Positions 6,609 through 10,525 of a DNA stretch of 10,525 bases are shown in pieces. The stretch spans positions 1-10,525 of the forward strand of contig CAYRIF010000117.1 in NCBI GenBank assembly GCA_964424205.1, read 5' to 3'. The stretch's first letter is position 1. Every line of letters starts with the position of its first letter. The translations under genes and the position numbers were made by a program. Source of the DNA: CAYRIF01 sp964424205 (GTDB lineage: Bacteria > Bacteroidota > Bacteroidia > Cytophagales > Cyclobacteriaceae). The notes under the pieces are model-generated. The model was not told the origin of the DNA and did no database searches. It saw only the letters and a list, made by a program, of their open reading frames with translations.

Positions 6609-7883
6609 ATGAAAGTAAAATATTTATTATTATTTCTATTAGCAGTTATAGTTATTTCATGCAACAAAGCTGAGGAAGTTGAAGACCCTTCTGCATTGGT
6701 AAGCCTGATTAAAGATTGTAATGATCCTGCTGATGGCTCTCCTAGCCTTGATGAAATGTCTGCAATTGGATTGGTAGACTTAACATCGTCGCAAAGTGAA
6801 TATGAAGTTGCCATAGCAAATGCTTCTCCACAACCGACAACGCTCGCTGCACTACAGACTATCATCAATACCATCAATAGTAATTCTTCAAACCTAGAAA
6901 TGCCTTTTGGTGTTAATTTGGCAGGAGCGGAATTTGCAGAAGACAATATGCCAGGGATTTTAGACCAGCAATACACCTATCCAAATGCGGAGGAATTAGA
7001 TTATTACAAGTCAAAAGGTTTAACCCTCATACGATTGCCATTCAGGTGGGAAAGAATTCAACTCAGTTTTGGCGAATCTCTTGAAACAGAAAATATAAAT
7101 AAAATTAAAGAAGTAGTTAAGATGGCAACTGATAGGGAGATGCAGGTAATTTTAGATCTCCACAATTATGGCAGGTATCGTCTCAATGGCAGTGATGAAA
7201 TAATAGGTTCTGATCAAGTGAGCATTGCCGATGTTAGAGAGGTATGGACAAAATTAGCAGATGAATTTAAAGGTGAAACCAATATTTGGGGCTATGGCAT
7301 CATGAATGAGCCACATGATATGTTGGGTAGCACTTCTTGGTTTTCTATTGCTCAAGAAATTATTAATGGCATCAGGTCGATAGATACTAAAACCACCATT
7401 ATTGTTGGTGGAGATAGCTGGAGCTCCGCTGAAAGGTGGAAAGAAGAAAGTGATAATTTAAAAAACCTTGTAGATCCTTCAAACAAAATCATTTATGAAG
7501 CCCATGTTTATTTTGATGCCAATGCTGGTGGGTTTTATGGCAGCTCATATGACGATGAAAGCGCAAGTCCACAAACAGGGGTTGATCGCGTACAACCTTT
7601 TATAGATTGGTTAAAAGAAAATAACCTCAGGGGTTATATTGGTGAATACGGCATTCCTGATGATGATGCTAGATGGCTTACTACATTAGATAATTTTCTT
7701 ACGCATATAAAAAACAACTGTATCAACGGAACCTATTGGGCAGGTGGTCCATGGTGGGGAACTGATAAAATGGCCATTGACCCTACTGATGATACAGGAG
7801 AAAGCAATCCGTTAAATGGTGCTGAAAGACCTCAAATGAGTATCATTGAAAAATATACTTCCGCCAATACTGCATGTGACTAA
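6609..7883 (+). CDS. Glycoside hydrolase family 5 lipoprotein (probable endoglucanase or related beta-glycanase)
   Basis: A 424-residue, probably lipid-anchored enzyme. Signal: MKVK, hydrophobic core, lipobox VISC with Cys18. Residues about 43-91 form a small module (LDEMSAIGLVDLT, then YEVAIANASPQPTTLAALQ) resembling linker modules found singly or in tandem in surface proteins. The GH5 (beta/alpha)8 domain spans about 98-418: FGVNLAGAEF, LTLIRLPFRWERI with Arg142, DLHNYGRY with His185, GYGIMNEPHDM with acid/base Glu234, YEAHVYFD with His299, GYIGEYGIP with nucleophile Glu346, and the aromatic TYWAGGPWWG. All GH5 catalytic landmarks are intact, so it should be an active retaining beta-glycosidase. 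Cellulose or another beta-1,4-glucan is the likeliest substrate, but GH5 also includes mannanases and others. The ATG directly follows GAAAGG, too close to act as a normal Shine-Dalgarno. No susC/susD pair or other carbohydrate gene is adjacent, so this is not a visible polysaccharide-utilisation locus. Confidence 0.92.
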   Translation: MKVKYLLLFLLAVIVISCNKAEEVEDPSALVSLIKDCNDPADGSPSLDEMSAIGLVDLTSSQSEYEVAIANASPQPTTLAALQTIINTINSNSSNLEMPFGVNLAGAEFAEDNMPGILDQQYTYPNAEELDYYKSKGLTLIRLPFRWERIQLSFGESLETENINKIKEVVKMATDREMQVILDLHNYGRYRLNGSDEIIGSDQVSIADVREVWTKLADEFKGETNIWGYGIMNEPHDMLGSTSWFSIAQEIINGIRSIDTKTTIIVGGDSWSSAERWKEESDNLKNLVDPSNKIIYEAHVYFDANAGGFYGSSYDDESASPQTGVDRVQPFIDWLKENNLRGYIGEYGIPDDDARWLTTLDNFLTHIKNNCINGTYWAGGPWWGTDKMAIDPTDDTGESNPLNGAERPQMSIIEKYTSANTACD

Positions 7884-7897
7884 ATTTAAGTTTGCAA

Positions 7898-7928
7898 TAC
7901 CTTTGCATCATTTTTTTTCGTACTTTTG
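7898..7928 (+). promoter_or_regulatory. Two -7 promoter elements ahead of the His-rich protein gene
   Basis: TACCTTTG (7898-7905) and TACTTTTG (7921-7928) both match the Bacteroidota consensus TAnnTTTG exactly. The downstream one ends five bases before the ATG at 7934, so its transcript would be leaderless or nearly so; the upstream one would leave a leader of about 20 bases. TTTG motifs lie at 7891-7894 and 7902-7905, but at non-ideal distances (26 and 15 bases) from the downstream box. The gene thus probably has its own promoter rather than depending on the GH5 gene, 50 bases upstream. Confidence 0.5.
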
Positions 7929-7933
7929 TAGCA

Positions 7934-8329
7934 ATGAGTAAATTAATTTCCCTGTGTATCGCCATTCTGATTCTCTTTCAGAGTTTTAATATCCACGCTG
8001 ATATTATAAAACTCACAGAGATAATAGAACATGCACAGTTGCATCACAAACGCTATGGAGATGGGTTGCTTACCTTCTTGTCCAAACATTATGGAAGTTT
8101 AAAAGAATCACATAAAAAACAACATCAACAAGAAGAAAAAGAACACCCACATCCACCAATCCAACATGATTGTGGTGCGCAAACCAATTTTTCCCATGCG
8201 TTATTATCTCATTCTTTTGCTTTAGAAAATCTGGAACGAAAACTAGAAGATAAAGCAAACTTCTACTATCAAGATAAGTTCTCTACTTTCGAAAAACAGC
8301 GCGTTTTTCAACCACCACAGATCGTCTAG
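7934..8329 (+). CDS. Small His-rich exported protein, upstream of heavy-metal RND pump
   Basis: A 131-residue protein with 12 histidines. Residues 1-22 are a signal peptide (MSKLISLCIAILILFQSF, likely cleavage after His-Ala at 21-22). The mature part carries HAQLHHKRYGDGLLTFLSKHYG (33-54), then a charged stretch SHKKQHQQEEKEHPHPPIQHDC (59-80) with six His and one Cys, then a His-poor amphipathic C-terminus. The pattern of an exported protein with a K/E/H-rich middle placed just before a CzcA/CusA gene recurs in Bacteroidota, usually annotated hypothetical. A periplasmic metal-binding or metal-sensing role is inferred from composition and position only. The frame is open from a TTG at 7892; the ATG at 7934 is chosen because it follows a promoter box and begins the signal peptide. 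The gap to the pump gene is 148 bases. Confidence 0.8.
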   Translation: MSKLISLCIAILILFQSFNIHADIIKLTEIIEHAQLHHKRYGDGLLTFLSKHYGSLKESHKKQHQQEEKEHPHPPIQHDCGAQTNFSHALLSHSFALENLERKLEDKANFYYQDKFSTFEKQRVFQPPQIV

Positions 8330-8339
8330 TTTTTCTAAT

Positions 8340-8368
8340 CTGCGCTTGGCGCAGTACTCCTATTTTTT
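8340..8368 (+). terminator. Weak terminator or attenuator hairpin between the His-rich gene and the pump gene
   Basis: CTGCGC (8340-8345) and GCGCAG (8349-8354) form a 6-bp G/C-rich stem with a TTG loop, starting 11 bases after the stop codon. A six-T run follows at 8363-8368, eight bases from the stem, further than in a classic intrinsic terminator. It might reduce rather than stop read-through into the pump gene. Confidence 0.35.
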
Positions 8369-8402
8369 ACGGTTGACTATGCACACAGCTTGTTGCATTT
8401 CA

Positions 8403-8431
8403 TTTGCACTAAAAAATAATCAATAAATTTT
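8403..8431 (+). promoter_or_regulatory. Possible promoter for the RND pump gene
   Basis: TTTG (8403-8406) is followed after 17 bases by TAAATTTT (8424-8431), which matches the -7 consensus TAnnTTTG except the last base. The spacer is at the short end of the reported range. A start near 8437 would leave a leader of about 40 bases. The surroundings are A/T-rich, so chance matches are easy. Confidence 0.3.
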
Positions 8432-8477
8432 AACATGAAGGATTCACTATGCTGAACTCCCTGTTATTCATAAAACT

Positions 8478-10525
8478 ATGTTATCTAAAATTATAAAATT
8501 TAGCATCAAAAATAAATTTATAGTATTCCTATTTACAACGTTCGTAATAGGTTTTGGAATTTATTCACTAACGCAGATACCCATAGGTGCTGTGCCAGAT
8601 GTCACCAACAATCAGGTGCAAGTCATTACCACTTCGCAAAATCTTTCTACTCAGGATATAGAACAGTTTATTACCTATCCTATAGAGTTAGAAATGTCTA
8701 ACCTACCAGGAGTTGAAGAAATTCGTTCTGTATCAAAATTTGGACTTTCGGTAGTCACCATTGTGTTTGAAGAATCTATGGGAACTTATCTGCCCCGACA
8801 GCTCATTGCCGAAAAATTAATATCAGTTCGTGAAAACATTCCTGAAGGCTTTGGGACTCCTGAAATGGGTCCAATCACCACTGGTTTGGGAGAAATATAT
8901 CAATATATTCTAGATGTTAAAGAGGGATATAAAGACCAATATTCTGCTACTGACTTACGCACCATTCAAGACTGGATTGTAAAACGCCAGCTTTCCGGTA
9001 TCAAAGGTATAGTAGAAGTAAATACCTGGGGTGGTTTCCTTAAACAATATGAAATTGCAATCAATACGGCAAAGCTCAAAGCAATGGATATCACCACATC
9101 AGATGTTTTCACTGCTTTAGAAAAGAACAACAGCATAGCGGGTGGTGGTTATATTGAGAAAATCAATCAATCCTATTTTATTCGTGGCGAAGGATTAATA
9201 ACCTCCCTGGATGACATTGGAAATACAGTAGTAACCCATCGGAAAGAAACACCAATCTTAATCAGAGATATTGCCCACGTAGGTTTTGGATATGCTACCA
9301 GGTTTGGCGCCATTACCGCTAATGGCGAAGGGGAAAAAGTACTGGGACAAGTGATGATGCTGAAAGGAGGAAACTCAAAACAAGTGATTCAAGCCGTACA
9401 AAAACGTGTGAAGCAAATAGAGAAATCATTACCAAAAGGAGTATATATTAATGGGTTCTTGGACAGAAGCGAACTCATCGCTAAAACCACCTTTACAGTG
9501 TATGAAAACCTAATATTAGGAAGTCTTATCGTTATTCTCGTCGTCGTTTTGCTTCTAGGAAATTGGCGTTCAGGTTTAGTAGTGGCATCTGTAATACCGC
9601 TAGCATTACTCTTCACATTATCGATGATGTATATTGTTGGCGTAGATGCTAATTTGATGAGTTTAGGAGCAATTGATTTTGGAATTATCATTGACGGGGC
9701 AGTGATTATTGTAGAGTTCGTTGCCTTTCAGATCACCTCAAAACGAAACGATTTCTCCTCGCTAAATGCAACACAAATACAAGATATAAGAGATGATATC
9801 ACGCATGGCGCAGCATCAAAAATGATGTCCTCTGCAATTTTTGGACAACTCATTATCCTCATTGTATTTATTCCCATTTTAACACTTGGAGGCATTGAAG
9901 GAAAAATGTTTAAGCCCATGGCAATGACTTTTAGTTTTGCTTTAATAGGAGCAATAATTTTTGGTTTGACTTACGTTCCAGCGATGGCTTCGTTAGTGAT
10001 AAAACCAACGAATCTGTCGCATAGAAATATTTCCGTGCAGTTAATGACTTTTTTAACCCATAGCTACGAGCCTATAATTCGCTGGGCGCTAAAAAGCAAA
10101 CGGTTTGTCATTGGATTAGCATCTATGATTTTAGTTACCACATTTTATTTGTTCTCTACGATGGGTGCTGAATTTGTGCCAACCCTCGATGAAGGCGACT
10201 TTGTAATTCAACCTGTTTTAAAAACAGGAACTTCACTTGCTAAAACTGTTGAAATTACAACCCAAATAGAACAGATTTTAAAAAAATTCCCAGAAGTAAG
10301 ACAAATAGTAAGCAGAATTGGTGCTGCCGAAGTGCCGACCGACCCTATGTCTATGGAAGAAAGTGATGTAATTATCACATTAATCCCTAAAGGAGAATGG
10401 ACAACCGCCACCACCAAAGATGAATTGGCCAATAAGTTTAAAGAAGCTTTGGCTATAATTCCTGGTATGGACGTCGAGTTTACACAACCTATAGAAATGC
10501 GTTTTAATGAATTGATTTCTGGGGC
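8478..10525 (+). CDS. Heavy-metal efflux RND transporter, CzcA/CusA family (3' end outside window)
   Basis: The first 682 codons of an inner-membrane proton/metal antiporter; the family totals about 1,030-1,050 residues, or about 1,450 when fused to a TolC-like part as in some Bacteroidota. HME-RND pumps work with a periplasmic adaptor (CzcB) and outer-membrane channel (CzcC) to expel metal ions. TM1 lies at about 13-30 and is followed by IPIGAVPDVTNNQVQV, typical of the family. TM2-TM4 occupy about 345-414, with TM4 DFGIIIDGAVIIVE giving Asp400, Asp406 and Glu413, equivalent to the proton-relay residues of CzcA. TM5-TM6 lie at about 455-510 and TM7 at about 544-560, followed by the conserved EFVPTLDEGDF (565-575). 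The DFG-type TM4 motif points to divalent cations (Zn, Co, Cd, Ni) rather than Cu/Ag, though substrate cannot be fixed. The frame is uninterrupted. No Shine-Dalgarno is evident before the ATG. Confidence 0.95.
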   Translation, partial: MLSKIIKFSIKNKFIVFLFTTFVIGFGIYSLTQIPIGAVPDVTNNQVQVITTSQNLSTQDIEQFITYPIELEMSNLPGVEEIRSVSKFGLSVVTIVFEESMGTYLPRQLIAEKLISVRENIPEGFGTPEMGPITTGLGEIYQYILDVKEGYKDQYSATDLRTIQDWIVKRQLSGIKGIVEVNTWGGFLKQYEIAINTAKLKAMDITTSDVFTALEKNNSIAGGGYIEKINQSYFIRGEGLITSLDDIGNTVVTHRKETPILIRDIAHVGFGYATRFGAITANGEGEKVLGQVMMLKGGNSKQVIQAVQKRVKQIEKSLPKGVYINGFLDRSELIAKTTFTVYENLILGSLIVILVVVLLLGNWRSGLVVASVIPLALLFTLSMMYIVGVDANLMSLGAIDFGIIIDGAVIIVEFVAFQITSKRNDFSSLNATQIQDIRDDITHGAASKMMSSAIFGQLIILIVFIPILTLGGIEGKMFKPMAMTFSFALIGAIIFGLTYVPAMASLVIKPTNLSHRNISVQLMTFLTHSYEPIIRWALKSKRFVIGLASMILVTTFYLFSTMGAEFVPTLDEGDFVIQPVLKTGTSLAKTVEITTQIEQILKKFPEVRQIVSRIGAAEVPTDPMSMEESDVIITLIPKGEWTTATTKDELANKFKEALAIIPGMDVEFTQPIEMRFNELISG

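Noticed and set aside
6593..6976. Minus-strand frame over the start of the GH5 gene
   Set aside because: Antisense shadow of a convincing lipoprotein and GH5 start.
7892..7933. TTG start adding 14 residues to the His-rich protein
   Set aside because: The extension covers two promoter boxes and would bury the signal peptide; the ATG at 7934 gives a normal signal sequence.
9389..10432. Minus-strand frames inside the pump gene
   Set aside because: The plus strand has one uninterrupted frame with all HME-RND motifs through this region.

Overview
The window looks like chromosomal DNA of a member of the Bacteroidota, perhaps a Cytophagales-type marine or soil bacterium; the order is a guess. Several things support the phylum. 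The DNA is AT-rich, Shine-Dalgarno sequences are absent or weak, and TAnnTTTG-type -7 promoter elements precede start codons. The lysyl-tRNA synthetase carries a long C-terminal extension. Lipoproteins follow an N-terminal MKxx...GC/SC-N pattern, and a His-rich secreted protein precedes an RND metal pump.

Positions 79-3221 (minus strand) hold a compact operon read tatA -> gatA -> mltD. It encodes a TatA-family export protein, the A subunit of the Asp/Glu-tRNA amidotransferase, and a lytic transglycosylase with two LysM domains. The tatA stop codon directly abuts the GTG start of gatA, and about 26 bases separate gatA from the preferred mltD start. A divergent intergenic region of about 440 bases follows. 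It holds a good Bacteroidota-type promoter for the minus-strand operon, an isolated terminator-like hairpin cluster on the plus strand, a short A/T-rich repeat and a -7 element for lysS.

From 3661 everything is on the plus strand: lysS; a spacer starting with a TTTCnnn heptad repeat; an unrecognised lipoprotein whose flanks carry an inverted 8-mer and which may be an accessory insertion; a 304-base spacer with a perfect REP-like palindrome; and a lipid-anchored GH5-family glycoside hydrolase (probable endoglucanase or related beta-glycanase). Last comes a metal-related pair: a small His-rich exported protein, then the first 682 codons of a CzcA/CusA-type heavy-metal RND pump that runs off the right edge.

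Functionally the left half is housekeeping (protein export, translation, wall turnover) and the right half is accessory (polysaccharide breakdown, metal efflux). I found no convincing new multigene system. The items most worth following are the His-rich protein with the pump, the cassette-like lipoprotein locus, the REP-like palindrome and the orphan hairpin upstream of lysS. No tRNA, rRNA, CRISPR array or transposase gene was seen.
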